Assembly (NCBI RefSeq): GCF_000744225.1 | Contig: NZ_JQLN01000001.1 | Coordinates: 682,001-746,000, forward strand | Source: Kitasatospora mediocidica KCTC 9733 | GTDB lineage: Bacteria > Actinomycetota > Actinomycetes > Streptomycetales > Streptomycetaceae | Reading direction: 5' to 3' | Length of the DNA: 64,000 nt | Shown here: positions 53,611 through 62,046 of the stretch, in pieces | How positions within the stretch are numbered: position 1 is the stretch's first letter | Layout: each line of letters opens with the position of its first letter | Program-made: the position numbers and the translations under genes | The notes under the pieces: generated by a model | Databases searched by the model: none | Told to the model about the DNA's origin: nothing | Seen by the model: the letters and a program-made list of their open reading frames with translations, nothing else

Positions 53611-54804
53611 TTACCAGGAAACGGGAAGCGTCTTCACGGCGAAGACGGACCCGTGGAGCCGGAGCGGGACCTCGTCCGCCGGCACGGCCAGCCGGAGGTC
53701 GGGGAACGCGTCGAGCAGCGCGCGCAGACCGACCTGCAGCTCCAGGCGGGCCAGGTTCTGGCCGATGCACTGGTGGACGCCGTAGCCGAAGGCCACGTGG
53801 CCCGCGGTGTCCCGGCTGAGGTCGAGGTCGGCCGGGCAGCCGAACTTCGCCGGGTCACGGTTGGCCGCCGGCAGCGAGACGGTCACCGTCTCGCCCTTCT
53901 TGACGGCGTGGCCGCCGAGTTCGAGGTCCTCCAGGGCGGTCCGGAAGATCTCGTACTGGTTGACGGTGACGTAGCGGAGGATCTCCTCCACCGCGTCGTC
54001 GAGCTTGGACGGGTCCGCCCGCAGGGCCGCCAGCTGCTCGGGGTGGTGCAGCAGCGCGAACACGCCGACCGCCAGCGCGCTCTCCGTGGTCTCGTAGCCG
54101 GCGAACAGCAGCAGGGCGGTGATGTTGCCCAGCTCCTCGTCGGTCAGCTCGCCGGAGGCGATCAGGCGGCTGAGGACGTCGTCCCCGGGCTCCGCCTTCT
54201 TGCGCGCGATGGTCTCCTGGATGAACGCGCCCACCTGGGCGAACGCCGCCATCGACTCCTGCGCGTCACCGAACGGGTTGTTCATCACCACGGGCGCCTC
54301 GGCGAACCGGTCCCGCTCGCTGTAGGGCAGGCCGATCAGGTCGGACAGCACCCGCAGGACCAGCGGGTTGGCGTAGGTCTCCACCAGGTCGGCCGAGTCG
54401 CCGTGTTCGCGCATGGCCTTGATCTGCTCGGCGGCCACGGCCTCGACCTGCGGCGTCAGCTGGCTGATCCGGCGGGCGGTGAACTCACGCGTCAGCAGCC
54501 GCCGGAACCGGGTCTGCTCCGGCGGGTCCATGTGGATGAACATCCCCGGCATGGCCGGGAACTGCGGCACCGGGCCACCGTACTTGGTGACCGGGAAGTG
54601 CCCGATCTCCAGGTTGTGGCTGAACTTCGGGTCGCTCAGGACCTGTCGGGCGAGCTCGTGGCTGGTGGCGATCCACCCGACGTGCCCGTCGGGGTAGACC
54701 ATCCGGGCCAGCGGGCGCTCCTTCCGCAGCTCGTCGAAAATCGCCGGCGGGTCGAACTTGTCAGTCCGCGCCCAGGCTTCCTCGTAAGAGATCGCCTCGC
54801 TCAT
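53611..54804 (-). CDS. Cytochrome P450
   Basis: A 397-residue soluble actinobacterial P450. It carries the I-helix motif LLFAGYETTES, the ExxR pair in EEILRYV, and the heme loop FGYGVHQCIGQNLARLEL with the axial Cys near 53765. The ATG at 54804 (MSEAISYEEAW) is preferred over an upstream in-frame start at 54885 because AGAAGG lies 7 nt before it and the alignment-like N-terminus starts here. It sits 33 nt upstream of PKS gene A on the same strand, so it probably oxidises the polyketide (hydroxylation or epoxidation). Electron partners are not encoded nearby. The substrate position is unknown, and action on the starter acid is also possible. Confidence 0.93.
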   Translation of the reverse strand: MSEAISYEEAWARTDKFDPPAIFDELRKERPLARMVYPDGHVGWIATSHELARQVLSDPKFSHNLEIGHFPVTKYGGPVPQFPAMPGMFIHMDPPEQTRFRRLLTREFTARRISQLTPQVEAVAAEQIKAMREHGDSADLVETYANPLVLRVLSDLIGLPYSERDRFAEAPVVMNNPFGDAQESMAAFAQVGAFIQETIARKKAEPGDDVLSRLIASGELTDEELGNITALLLFAGYETTESALAVGVFALLHHPEQLAALRADPSKLDDAVEEILRYVTVNQYEIFRTALEDLELGGHAVKKGETVTVSLPAANRDPAKFGCPADLDLSRDTAGHVAFGYGVHQCIGQNLARLELQVGLRALLDAFPDLRLAVPADEVPLRLHGSVFAVKTLPVSW

Positions 54805-55115
54805 GAACGCACCTTCTCCGTTTCGGGTCGAAAATATCCCTGCATACGAAAACGGCGGCCCCGCCGGTACGGTGCGAAGCCGCATTCCCGAGTGTTTCGC
54901 CGAGCCCGCGCAGGTGTACGCACGGAAAAAGGGGGTATTCGAAGTCGATCGGGCAGCACAGATCGATCAGCCGCGAAGTGTCGTCTCCGCAGCGAGATCT
55001 GACCTTCCCGCACCTTCGATGATCCGCCGCGGGCGCCGGGCGACCGTCGGCCACAGCCCGCCGCGAGCGCTGTCCGCCCGCGAGGTGCCCGCCGGCCGGA
55101 ACAGCGGCCGTGACG
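54805..55115 (-). promoter_or_regulatory. Upstream region of the P450-PKS operon
   Basis: A 311-nt gap between the azoreductase stop and the P450 start. No coding sequence was recognised. It is the last sizeable gap before about 54 kb of closely spaced minus-strand genes, so the main PKS promoter probably lies here. No clear -35/-10 pair was found. Confidence 0.45.
54945..54966. repeat. Inverted repeat TCGATC-N10-GATCGA
   Basis: Perfect 6-bp arms at 54945-54950 and 54961-54966, about 140-160 nt upstream of the P450 start. It could be an operator for the nearby LuxR protein, but short GATC-type palindromes also arise by chance. Confidence 0.25.
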
Positions 55116-55748
55116 TCAGAGAGCGAGCTTCTTGAGCGTCTCGTGGGCGGTCGCCAGGGACTGCTCACCCAGCGGCTTGAGGGCCGCCATGGCCGGCACG
55201 ATCGCCGAGAGGGTCAGCTCGGCGTGGACGAACTTCAGGTTGTCCGCGAGCCCGATCGAGCTCAACACAGCCCGCAGGTACGGCTCCTGGTGGTCCCAGC
55301 CCTCGCGCGGGGTCCCCGGTGCGTACGAACCGCCGCGGGCGGTGGCCACGATGACCGTCTTGCCACTGAGCAGGCCCGAGTCGGCGCCCGGGGCCACCAT
55401 GTGGGCGGGGCTGACCAGCAGGTCGATCCAGGACTTGATCGTCGACGGGATGGCGTAGTTGTACATCGGCACGCCCAGCAGCACCGTGGTCGCCTCGCGG
55501 ACCTCGGCCACCACCGCCTCGGTGAGCGCCTTCTCCTCCGGCGACAGCCCGTGGTCACGGCTGGGGTCCAGGAGGGATTCGCGCACCGCGTTGGTGATGT
55601 GCGGGATCGGCTCGGCGCCGAGGTCGCGGTAGGTGTAGCCGCCGTCGGGGTGGTTCCGGCGCCACTCGGTGGCGAAATAGGACGACAACTCCCTCGTCAC
55701 GGAGCCGGTGGTGCGGATGCTCGAATCAATGTGGAGAAGAGAAGACAC
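55116..55748 (-). CDS. FMN-dependent NADH-azoreductase-type flavoprotein
   Basis: About 210 residues with the flavodoxin-like fold of AzoR/NQO-type quinone reductases. It has an N-terminal LLHIDSSIR strand and phosphate loop, GVPMYNYAIPSTIKSWIDLL for flavin and partner-subunit contact, and a TARGGSY loop. The GTG at 55748 is chosen because AGGGG lies about 6 nt upstream; a TTG one codon earlier is the alternative. Family members reduce quinones, azo or nitro groups with NADH. It lies 311 nt before the P450 and 244 nt after the LuxR gene on the same strand, so a cluster role (reducing a quinone or nitrogen function, or protecting against the product) is plausible but inferred. Confidence 0.88.
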   Translation of the reverse strand: MSSLLHIDSSIRTTGSVTRELSSYFATEWRRNHPDGGYTYRDLGAEPIPHITNAVRESLLDPSRDHGLSPEEKALTEAVVAEVREATTVLLGVPMYNYAIPSTIKSWIDLLVSPAHMVAPGADSGLLSGKTVIVATARGGSYAPGTPREGWDHQEPYLRAVLSSIGLADNLKFVHAELTLSAIVPAMAALKPLGEQSLATAHETLKKLAL

Positions 55749-55992
55749 CAATGGCCCCTAGATTGTCCTGATCGATTCACCGGAACGGCTTTTCCAACTC
55801 TCTTGGAGTCTAAGGAGAAACGCCCCGGACGGGCATCCCTCAGTCTGGTAGCGCCGGTGGCCACCGGCCCTGTGAGGAGCGGCGCAGCCCGCCCGCGCGC
55901 CGGTCCCGACGGTCCGGCCGGCGCCCGCGGAGCCCCGTTGGAGGGGCCGATTCCGCGGTCGGCCGTGGACCTCGCGCACCGGCGCGCGGGCC
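55749..55992 (-). other. Intergenic region between luxR-type gene and azoreductase gene
   Basis: 244 nt with no gene. It holds a perfect 16-nt palindrome (55853-55868) and, nearer the azoreductase, a small TCCAA/TTGGA inverted repeat. It may contain the azoreductase promoter. Confidence 0.4.
55853..55868. terminator. Palindrome GCCGGTGGCCACCGGC, possible terminator or operator
   Basis: Perfect 16-nt palindrome 125 nt past the LuxR stop. No U-tract follows, so termination is uncertain, and it could equally be a protein site. Confidence 0.3.
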
Positions 55993-57411
55993 TCACACCG
56001 CCAGCCGTCCCACCGGAGCCTCGGTCACGAACGCGGACTCGGCGCCCAGCCCGGTCGTCCGCTCCTCCACGAGTCGGTTCCAGGTGCCGGCCAGCTCCAC
56101 CCGGGACGCGACGTCGAGCTTGCGGAAGATCTTCTTGAGGTGGAAGGCCACCGTGTGGGGCGACATGAAGAGCTGCCGCCCGACCCGCCCGTTGGTGAGC
56201 CCCTGGCTCACCAGCTCGGCCACCGCGTACTCGGTGTCGGTCAACTGACTGACCTTCATCCTGCTCCGGCTCGGGCGCCGCGAGAACTGCCCGCTGTTCA
56301 CCTCCAGTTCCCGGAGCTTGCTGCGCACCCGCAGGACGTCCCGGGAGGCGCCGACCGCGAGGTAGCCGTCCGCCGCCCGTTTGAGCAGCTCGACGGCCTG
56401 TTCCTGCTCCGAGCGGCGGGCGAACCGCACCGCACTCGCGTCCTCCAGCGCGGAGGCCTGCGCCCACTGGTCCAGATGCAGACCGGATGCCTTCTCCAGG
56501 GCGGACGCGTTGCGCTCGAACAGGCCGATGGCGTGCGCCGACGCCGCCTGGACGGTACGGAAGCTGGGGTTGCGCACCGCGAGTTCGCTGACCTCGGTGA
56601 CCGTCCGCACCGCGATCTCGTCGTCCTCCAACCGCTGCGCGGCCCGGACCAACCAGGCGGCCGCCGCCGGCTGCGAGACCAGCAGCTCCCGCAGCAGCGC
56701 GCCGTCGTGCACCAGGCCCTTCAGGAGGTGGGCGATGCTCTCCGTCCCGTCCCGGGCCTCCAGGACCTGCGCGACGGCCCAGGCACACTGCCCGGCCATC
56801 AGGTTCGCGTGCCCGAGCAGGGCGTGGTCCCGCAGCCGGTTCGCGTAGTGGAGGGCCGTGGTGAGATCAAGCCGCCGGGTCATGGCGACGGCCATGACGA
56901 GGAACCCGCTGGGGGTCAGCGCACGGTTGCCGGCCTGTTGTGCGAGACGAAGACCGGCCTCCGCCGACGCGAGCGCCCCGTCGAGGTCCCCCTTGGCCAG
57001 GCCGATCTCCGCCTCGCACAACAGATAGGCGGCGCGCTTCTCCACCTGGTTCGACCCGTGCGTGGACGACGTGTCGTCGGCGAGCAGGTCGGTGGCCGAC
57101 TCCAGGCCGCGGACCCGTGTCAGCAGCGTCGCGTGCCAGATTCTGGCCTTCAGCGTGCATTCGCCCGGGGCTCCGGCGCGCGCCCGCACCGTGGCGGCGG
57201 CGGCCAGGTCCATGCTCCGGCCGAGCCGGCCGTCGCACCACGACTGCGCGGAACGCGCTGCCAATCGGGTTACTTCGTCGGATACTTGCAGGGAGGGTCC
57301 GGGTGTCGTGGCAGTCCGAAATAACACTGTATTCTCCAACTCGGAATCGATGACGCCCTGCGAAGCCCTGCTGGTCGGCGGGCCTCGCTCAGGTGCCACG
57401 CGATTCGACAT
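55993..57411 (-). CDS. LuxR-family transcriptional regulator
   Basis: About 472 residues if started at the ATG at 57411 (MSNRVAPERG); the ribosome site there is weak. The frame is open further upstream to 57708, but that part is Pro/Arg-rich and looks non-coding. The middle (about 90-390) is alpha-helical and rich in Ala and Leu, like the TPR-type C-terminal half of large LAL regulators. The C-terminus has a clear LuxR HTH (LTDTEYAVAELVSQGLTNG, then FMSPHTVAFHLKKIFRKLDV). No Walker A/B motif is present, so this is a short form without the ATPase. It is probably the pathway-specific activator of the P450-PKS operon. The targets are inferred. Confidence 0.85.
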   Translation of the reverse strand: MSNRVAPERGPPTSRASQGVIDSELENTVLFRTATTPGPSLQVSDEVTRLAARSAQSWCDGRLGRSMDLAAAATVRARAGAPGECTLKARIWHATLLTRVRGLESATDLLADDTSSTHGSNQVEKRAAYLLCEAEIGLAKGDLDGALASAEAGLRLAQQAGNRALTPSGFLVMAVAMTRRLDLTTALHYANRLRDHALLGHANLMAGQCAWAVAQVLEARDGTESIAHLLKGLVHDGALLRELLVSQPAAAAWLVRAAQRLEDDEIAVRTVTEVSELAVRNPSFRTVQAASAHAIGLFERNASALEKASGLHLDQWAQASALEDASAVRFARRSEQEQAVELLKRAADGYLAVGASRDVLRVRSKLRELEVNSGQFSRRPSRSRMKVSQLTDTEYAVAELVSQGLTNGRVGRQLFMSPHTVAFHLKKIFRKLDVASRVELAGTWNRLVEERTTGLGAESAFVTEAPVGRLAV

Positions 57412-57602
57412 AGGTATGGGGGCCTGCCACACGATCGTGCCGAGTGTGCCTGGATCGATCGCGGGGCAGGCGGGGGCCTGGCGGTCGGTGGCGGACGGTG
57501 GAATCCCCCGTGATCCGGGGACGGGGGGAGGCGGCCGGGGCCGGGGGCGCAAGCGGGGCGGACCGGCCTGCGAAAGCCGACATCTCGGGACATCGTCCGG
57601 CA

Positions 57603-57618
57603 TTCCCCTTGCGGGGAA
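57603..57618. repeat. Hairpin TTCCCC-TTGC-GGGGAA upstream of luxR-type gene
   Basis: Perfect 6-bp stem with a 4-nt loop. It may be an operator or leader hairpin for the LuxR-family gene. The function is not known. Confidence 0.3.
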
Positions 57619-58288
57619 CCGGCGTTCGGCACCAGGAAGGCATGCCGGTGCCACCGGGGGCAGTGCCGCGCGATCGGCCGGTTCGAGCTGCGGCGCCGAC
57701 CGCCGCACACGCGGTGGCAGCCATCCGGCGCGCGGGGAGAATCCGGGCCGGTCACGATGCGACAGGAGCGATCACGACGCCGGGAGGGCCCTGGACGGCC
57801 GCCCGGCCGGCGGACCGAGTCCGCAAAGGGCGGCGAGGCGACCGCACTGTCGCCGGGCACCCGTACTCAGTCGGGCAGCGAGCACCTTCCGATCGTTGAG
57901 AGGGTTTCCCTGGAAGCACGGTGAAGCACCGCCGCGCAACCGGGGCTGCGACCCCGGTCAACGGGACGCACGTCGGCAGCACCTCACCGGCGGTCTCACA
58001 CAGCATGCCCAGAACACCCAGGTGTTGGAAAGGTCTGGACACATCGTGGGACGGATCGTCTCGCCGCAGGACCTGTTCAGGTATGTCGTCGCCCAACGCG
58101 ACCCGTGACCCGACTCGCACGACAATCCCACCCCCTCGGTCGGCCGCCTCACCCCGCTCCGCGACACCCCGGGGCGAACCCGCCCACACCCGTGGTGCGA
58201 ACCGGCCCTCACCAGGCCCCCGCCGGGGAGGACGGGCCGGGGTATGCCCCTGGCCTGTCCATCCACTCAGACTGTACGTCATTTCGAC

Positions 58289-58309
58289 CACGATCGGGTG
58301 GCGATCGTG
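58289..58309 (-). terminator. Possible metE terminator hairpin
   Basis: Perfect 8-bp stem CACGATCG/CGATCGTG with a 5-nt loop, 145 nt past the metE stop. It has no U-tract, as is common for actinobacterial terminators. Confidence 0.35.
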
Positions 58310-58453
58310 ATCAATCCTGCGAACAGCGTGACGGCGCTAACTCCCTGTTCCACGAGGTGCGCTAAGACGTCGGCAGGCGGTCGGGCAGCTCCGCGAGCGT
58401 TCCCCCGCTACCCGCTCCGCCGCCCGGCCGCCCCGACACGGCCTGAGATCAGC

Positions 58454-60769
58454 TCAGCCTTCCAGCTCACCCCGCAGCCGGCGCGCGGCGCCGACCAGGC
58501 TCTCCAACGACGCGCGGGTCTCGGTCCAGCCGCGGGTCTTGAGGCCGCAGTCGGGGTTCACCCAGAGCCGCTCGGCCGGGATCGCGGCGAGGCCGGCGCG
58601 CAGCAGTTCGACGGCCTCCTCGGTGCTCGGGACGCGCGGGGAGTGGATGTCCCAGACGCCCGGGCCGACCTCGCGCGGGTAGCCGGCCCCGGCCAGCTCG
58701 TGGGCGACCTCCATGTGCGAGCGGGCCGCCTCCAGCGAGATCACGTCGGCGTCCAGCTCGTCGATCGCGGTCATGATCGCGCCGAACTCGGCGTAGCACA
58801 TGTGGGTGTGGATCTGGGTGTCGGCGCGGACGGCGGAGGTGGCCAGCCGGAAGCCCTCGGTGGCCCAGTCCAGGTAGCCGGGCCGGGCGGCGGCGCGCAG
58901 CGGCAGGGTTTCGCGCAGCGCGGGTTCGTCGACCTGGATGACGGCGGCACCCGCGGCCTCGAGGTCGGTGACCTCGTCGCGCAGGGCGAGGGCGACCTGG
59001 CGGGCGGTCACGGCGAGCGGCTGGTCGTCGCGGACGAAGGACCAGGCGAGCATGGTGACCGGGCCGGTGAGCATGCCCTTGACCGGACGATCCGTCAGGT
59101 CCTGCGCGTAGCGGTACCAGTCGGTGGTCATCGGGTGCGGGCGGGAGATGTCGCCGGCCAGCACGGGCGGGCGCACGTAGCGGGTGCCGTAGGACTGCAC
59201 CCAGCCGTGCCGGGTGGCGAGGTAGCCGGTCAGCTGCTCGGCGAAGTACTGGACCATGTCGTTGCGCTCGGGCTCACCGTGCACCAGGACGTCCAGGCCC
59301 GCCTTCTCCTGATAGGTGATCACCTCGCGGACCTCGGCCTCGATGCGCTCGCGGTAGGCGGCGGTGTCGATCCGCCCGGCGGTGAGGTCGGCGCGCGCGA
59401 CGCGCAGTTCGGCGGTCTGCGGGAAGGAGCCGATGGTCGTGGTCGGCAGCAACGGCAGGCGCAGCCGCGCGCGCTGGGCGGCGGCCCGTTCGGGGTAGGG
59501 CTGAGCACGGCGGGCGTCCTCGGCGGTCGTGCCGGCGAGCCGGGCGCGCACGGCCGGGTCCCGGGTGATCGGCGAGGTGGCCCGGGAGGCGAGGTCGGCC
59601 CGGTTGGCGGCGAGGTCGGCGGCGATCGCGCCGGTGCCCTCGCGCAGCGCGCGGGCGAGGAGCGCGCTCTCGGCGGTCTTCTGGCGGGCGAAGGCGAGCC
59701 AACGGGCGATCTGCGGATCGAGGTCGCGCTCGGCGGCGGCGTCGAGTGGAACGTGCAGCAGCGAGCAGGACGGCGCGACGTCGACGCGGCCGGCCAGGCC
59801 GAAGAGGGTCGCCAGGATGGCCAGCGACTTCTCCAGATCGTTGATCCAGATGTTGCGACCGTCGATCACGCCGGCGATCAGGCGCTTGCCCGGCAGACCG
59901 CCGACGGCCGCGAGGTCGTCGAGGTTGGCGGCGGCGGGACCGGTGAAGTCCAGTGCGAGCCCGTCGATCGGGGCCTTGGCGAGCACCGGCAGCGCCTCGC
60001 CGAGGCGGTCGAAGTAGCTGGCGACGAGCAGCTTGGGACGGTCGCTCAGCGCGCCGAGTTCGCGGTAGGCGCGCGCGACGGCGTTGAGCTCGGCGGGCGT
60101 GCGGTCCTGGACGAGCGCGGGTTCGTCCAGCTGCACCCACTCGGCCCCGGCGGCGCGCAGGTCGGCGAGGAGTTCGGCGTAGACCGGGATCAGCCGGTCC
60201 AGCAGGGTGATCGGCTGGAAGTCGTCGGCCACCCCCGGCGCGGGCTTGGCCAGCAGCAGATAGGTGACCGGGCCGAGCAGGACCGGGCGCGCGCTGTGGC
60301 CCAGGGCCAGGGCCTCGCGCAGTTCGCCGACCTGCTTGGCCGGGTTCGCGGTGAAGGTGGTGCCCGGGCCCAGCTCGGGCACCAGGTAGTGGTAGTTGGT
60401 GTCGAACCACTTGGTCATCTCCAGCGGCGCGACCAGCTGGGTGCCGCGCGCCATGGCGAAGTAGCGGTCCAGCGGGTCGGCGTGGACCGCCGCGCGGTGG
60501 CGGGCGGGGATCGCGCCGACCGCGACGGTGGTGTCCAGCACATGGTCGTAGAGCGAGAAGTCGCCGGTGGGCACCTCCTGGATGCCGGCCTCGACGAGCC
60601 GGGCCCAGTTCTCCCGGCGCAGTTCGGCGGCGGTCGCCTGCAGGGCCTGCGCGGTGACGCCGCCCTTCCAGTAACCCTCGACGGCCTTCTTGAGTTCACG
60701 GTTGCGGCCCTGGCGGGGGTAACCGTGCACGGTGGCCCGGGTCGCCGCGGCTACGGACTTCGCTGTCAA
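58454..60769 (-). CDS. metE: Cobalamin-independent methionine synthase
   Basis: A 771-residue 5-methyltetrahydropteroyltriglutamate-homocysteine S-methyltransferase, the full length of the family. It transfers the methyl group from methyl-folate to homocysteine to give methionine in the cytosol. The C-terminal barrel shows the zinc ligands His and Cys in THMCYAEF, Glu in ISLEAARS and Cys in NPDCGLKTRGW, and GPVTMLAWSF. The start is TTG at 60769 (MTAKSVAAATRATV), with AGGAGAG about 5 nt upstream. A cobalamin riboswitch lies in its leader, so it should be repressed when B12 is plentiful and MetH can work. It is a housekeeping gene at the cluster border. Confidence 0.97.
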   Translation of the reverse strand: MTAKSVAAATRATVHGYPRQGRNRELKKAVEGYWKGGVTAQALQATAAELRRENWARLVEAGIQEVPTGDFSLYDHVLDTTVAVGAIPARHRAAVHADPLDRYFAMARGTQLVAPLEMTKWFDTNYHYLVPELGPGTTFTANPAKQVGELREALALGHSARPVLLGPVTYLLLAKPAPGVADDFQPITLLDRLIPVYAELLADLRAAGAEWVQLDEPALVQDRTPAELNAVARAYRELGALSDRPKLLVASYFDRLGEALPVLAKAPIDGLALDFTGPAAANLDDLAAVGGLPGKRLIAGVIDGRNIWINDLEKSLAILATLFGLAGRVDVAPSCSLLHVPLDAAAERDLDPQIARWLAFARQKTAESALLARALREGTGAIAADLAANRADLASRATSPITRDPAVRARLAGTTAEDARRAQPYPERAAAQRARLRLPLLPTTTIGSFPQTAELRVARADLTAGRIDTAAYRERIEAEVREVITYQEKAGLDVLVHGEPERNDMVQYFAEQLTGYLATRHGWVQSYGTRYVRPPVLAGDISRPHPMTTDWYRYAQDLTDRPVKGMLTGPVTMLAWSFVRDDQPLAVTARQVALALRDEVTDLEAAGAAVIQVDEPALRETLPLRAAARPGYLDWATEGFRLATSAVRADTQIHTHMCYAEFGAIMTAIDELDADVISLEAARSHMEVAHELAGAGYPREVGPGVWDIHSPRVPSTEEAVELLRAGLAAIPAERLWVNPDCGLKTRGWTETRASLESLVGAARRLRGELEG

Positions 60770-60944
60770 AGGACTCTCCTTCGCGAGACGTGCTCCTGCT
60801 CCCGGTGACGGGACGACAGCGCGAAGGGATGACGAACCGGGCGGTCGGCCGCATACGTACCCACCGCATGCCGGACTCCGCCTGATCTGTACGCCGACCC
60901 GCCCTCGAGGTCACCGGAAGAAATCCGCACACGGGTGTCCCGGG

Positions 60945-61135
60945 TGCGGGCAACGGGCAGGTCTTCGGACTCGCGGGCACGGCCACCCTGTGAAAGGGCG
61001 GACACCTACTGGCCGTCGCTTCCCAGACCCCTCCGGGGCCCAGTGCATGTGACGGCGGTCGTTCCCACTCACCGCTGCGGGGCAGTCCCGGATTCCCACC
61101 GGGTTCCCTCTTACGACGCACCTGCCCGAACGGGC
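60945..61135 (-). promoter_or_regulatory. Cobalamin (B12) riboswitch upstream of metE
   Basis: Read on the minus strand, the leader holds the conserved blocks GGTGGGAATCCGGGACTGCC then CCGCAGCGGTGAG (B12 box), and further on GCGAGTCCGAAGACCTGCC with a closing stem. This is the standard AdoCbl riboswitch layout. It ends about 175 nt before the metE start, enough for an expression platform. Control of metE by this element is established in streptomycetes; the ligand response here is inferred. Confidence 0.93.
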
Positions 61136-61271
61136 GGGGCGAACCAGCTGCCCGGCCAGCCTAGGCGCAATCCGGCGCGCTGAGAACAGCAATCCGCCAG
61201 GACGTCCGCATTCTGAGACACCGTCAGGACCGGACCACCCGGGCCGACACCCCGGGCGCCGTCCTCCGACG

Positions 61272-61370
61272 TCAGCTGCTTGACGCCAGTTCCCGCTCCG
61301 CGAACGCGCGGAAGCTGCGCGGCGGGCGGCCGGTGAGGCGCCGGACGGTGTCGGTGGTGCGATCCTCGGC
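61272..61370 (-). pseudogene. C-terminal remnant of an NmrA/SDR-type NAD(P)-binding protein
   Basis: The minus strand reads TDTVRRLTGRPPRSFRAFA followed by REREL-like residues, SSS and a stop. This is the usual C-terminal signature of NmrA-like NAD(P)H-dependent epimerases. The frame upstream of about 61370 is not that of an NmrA protein, so only the last 30 or so residues remain. Confidence 0.55.
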
Positions 61371-61533
61371 CACGCCGACGGCGTCTTCACCGCGCACGCG
61401 CTCCTCGCCGCGACCCGCGCCGACCTCGTCGAACACCTCGTCGGCTCACGGCAGATGACTCGCGAGCAGGCGCGGGCACAGCTGGCGGCCTTCACCGCCA
61501 AGGTCCTGAGCCCTGAACCCGAGCGGGCTTGAC
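61362..61533 (+). pseudogene. Unidentified C-terminal gene remnant
   Basis: The plus strand frame reads ILGHADGVFTAHALLAATR, DLVEHLVGSRQMTREQARA, then QLAAFTAKVL to a TGA at 61531. It looks like real coding (helical, charged, ordinary codon use) but has no start. It abuts the NmrA remnant, as if a rearrangement joined two broken genes. The family was not recognised. Confidence 0.4.
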
Positions 61534-61560
61534 CACACCCCCGAGGCGGTGGCTAGTATC
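61530..61560 (+). promoter_or_regulatory. Candidate promoter of the HxlR-type gene
   Basis: TTGACC at 61530-61535 and TAGTAT at 61555-61560, 19 nt apart, just before the operator-like repeat and about 48 nt before the GTG start. Confidence 0.55.
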
Positions 61561-61569
61561 CGGGGAACG

Positions 61570-61588
61570 TACTTCCCAAAGGGAAGCA
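61570..61588. promoter_or_regulatory. Operator-like inverted repeat TACTTCCC-AAA-GGGAAGCA
   Basis: Near-perfect inverted repeat just downstream of the -10 box, overlapping the expected transcription start. The same motif occurs at 63115-63133. It is most likely the binding site of the HxlR protein encoded next to it (autoregulation). Confidence 0.65.
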
Positions 61589-61607
61589 TGCTGCTGAGGA
61601 GCGTTCT

Positions 61608-62003
61608 GTGACCACCCGTTGCCTGACCGGGCAGCATGCCCACCACGACGTCTACGCGGCCCAATGCCCGTGCCGCGCGATGCTGGACCTGCTGGCGAAC
61701 AAGTGGGCGGCCCTGGCCATCGGAGCCCTCGAAGACGGCCCCCGGCGTTTCGGCGCCCTGCAGCGCACCCTCCAGGGCGTCAGCCCCAAGGTCCTCACCC
61801 AGACCCTGCGCCGCCTGGAGGACGCCGGCCTCGTCGACCGCACCATCTACCCCGAGGTTCCACTGCACGTGGAATACGACCTGACCCCGCTCGGCCACAG
61901 CGCGGCCGTGCCGCTGCGCATGCTGCGCAGCTGGGTCGAGGACAACATCGACGGCATCACCAGCGTGCCCGGCCACCAGGAGTCCGCGGCACCGGTGGCG
62001 TAG
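61608..62003 (+). CDS. HxlR-family winged-helix transcriptional regulator
   Basis: 131 residues, start GTG at 61608 with GAGGAG 6 nt upstream. It has the HxlR core: CPCRAMLDLLANKWAALAIG, then RFGALQRTLQGVSPKVLTQTLRRLEDAGLVDR and the wing EVEYDLTPLG-type strand. Two Cys in QCPCR match the redox- or electrophile-sensing Cys position of YodB/QsrR-type relatives. It converges with an MDR oxidoreductase gene 44 nt away, and both upstream regions carry the same inverted repeat. It therefore probably controls itself and that gene in response to quinones, aldehydes or similar stress. The signal is inferred. Confidence 0.9.
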   Translation: MTTRCLTGQHAHHDVYAAQCPCRAMLDLLANKWAALAIGALEDGPRRFGALQRTLQGVSPKVLTQTLRRLEDAGLVDRTIYPEVPLHVEYDLTPLGHSAAVPLRMLRSWVEDNIDGITSVPGHQESAAPVA

Positions 62004-62046
62004 ACGCGGCCCCCAGGATCGCAGCCGTGCTCCAGGCCACGCGGTC

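Larger units (their letters stand above)
57412..58453. other. About 1 kb without a convincing gene
   Basis: Several ORFs of 100-350 codons cross this stretch in conflicting frames, but none has a recognisable family, a good ribosome site and sensible composition together. It contains hairpin TTCCCC-TTGC-GGGGAA (57603-57618), about 190 nt before the LuxR start, and the palindrome at 58289-58309. It probably holds the luxR leader and decayed DNA at the cluster border. Confidence 0.5.

Noticed and set aside
57412..57708. Longer N-terminus for the LuxR-family protein
   Set aside because: The extension is Pro/Arg-rich with no ribosome site and looks like untranslated GC-rich leader.
57990..58108. 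Plus-strand frame ending HIVGRIVSPQDLFRYVVAQ, resembling the end of a CBS domain
   Set aside because: Only about 40 residues look protein-like, the frame upstream is low-complexity, and no start or partner domain is visible. The match is by eye only.
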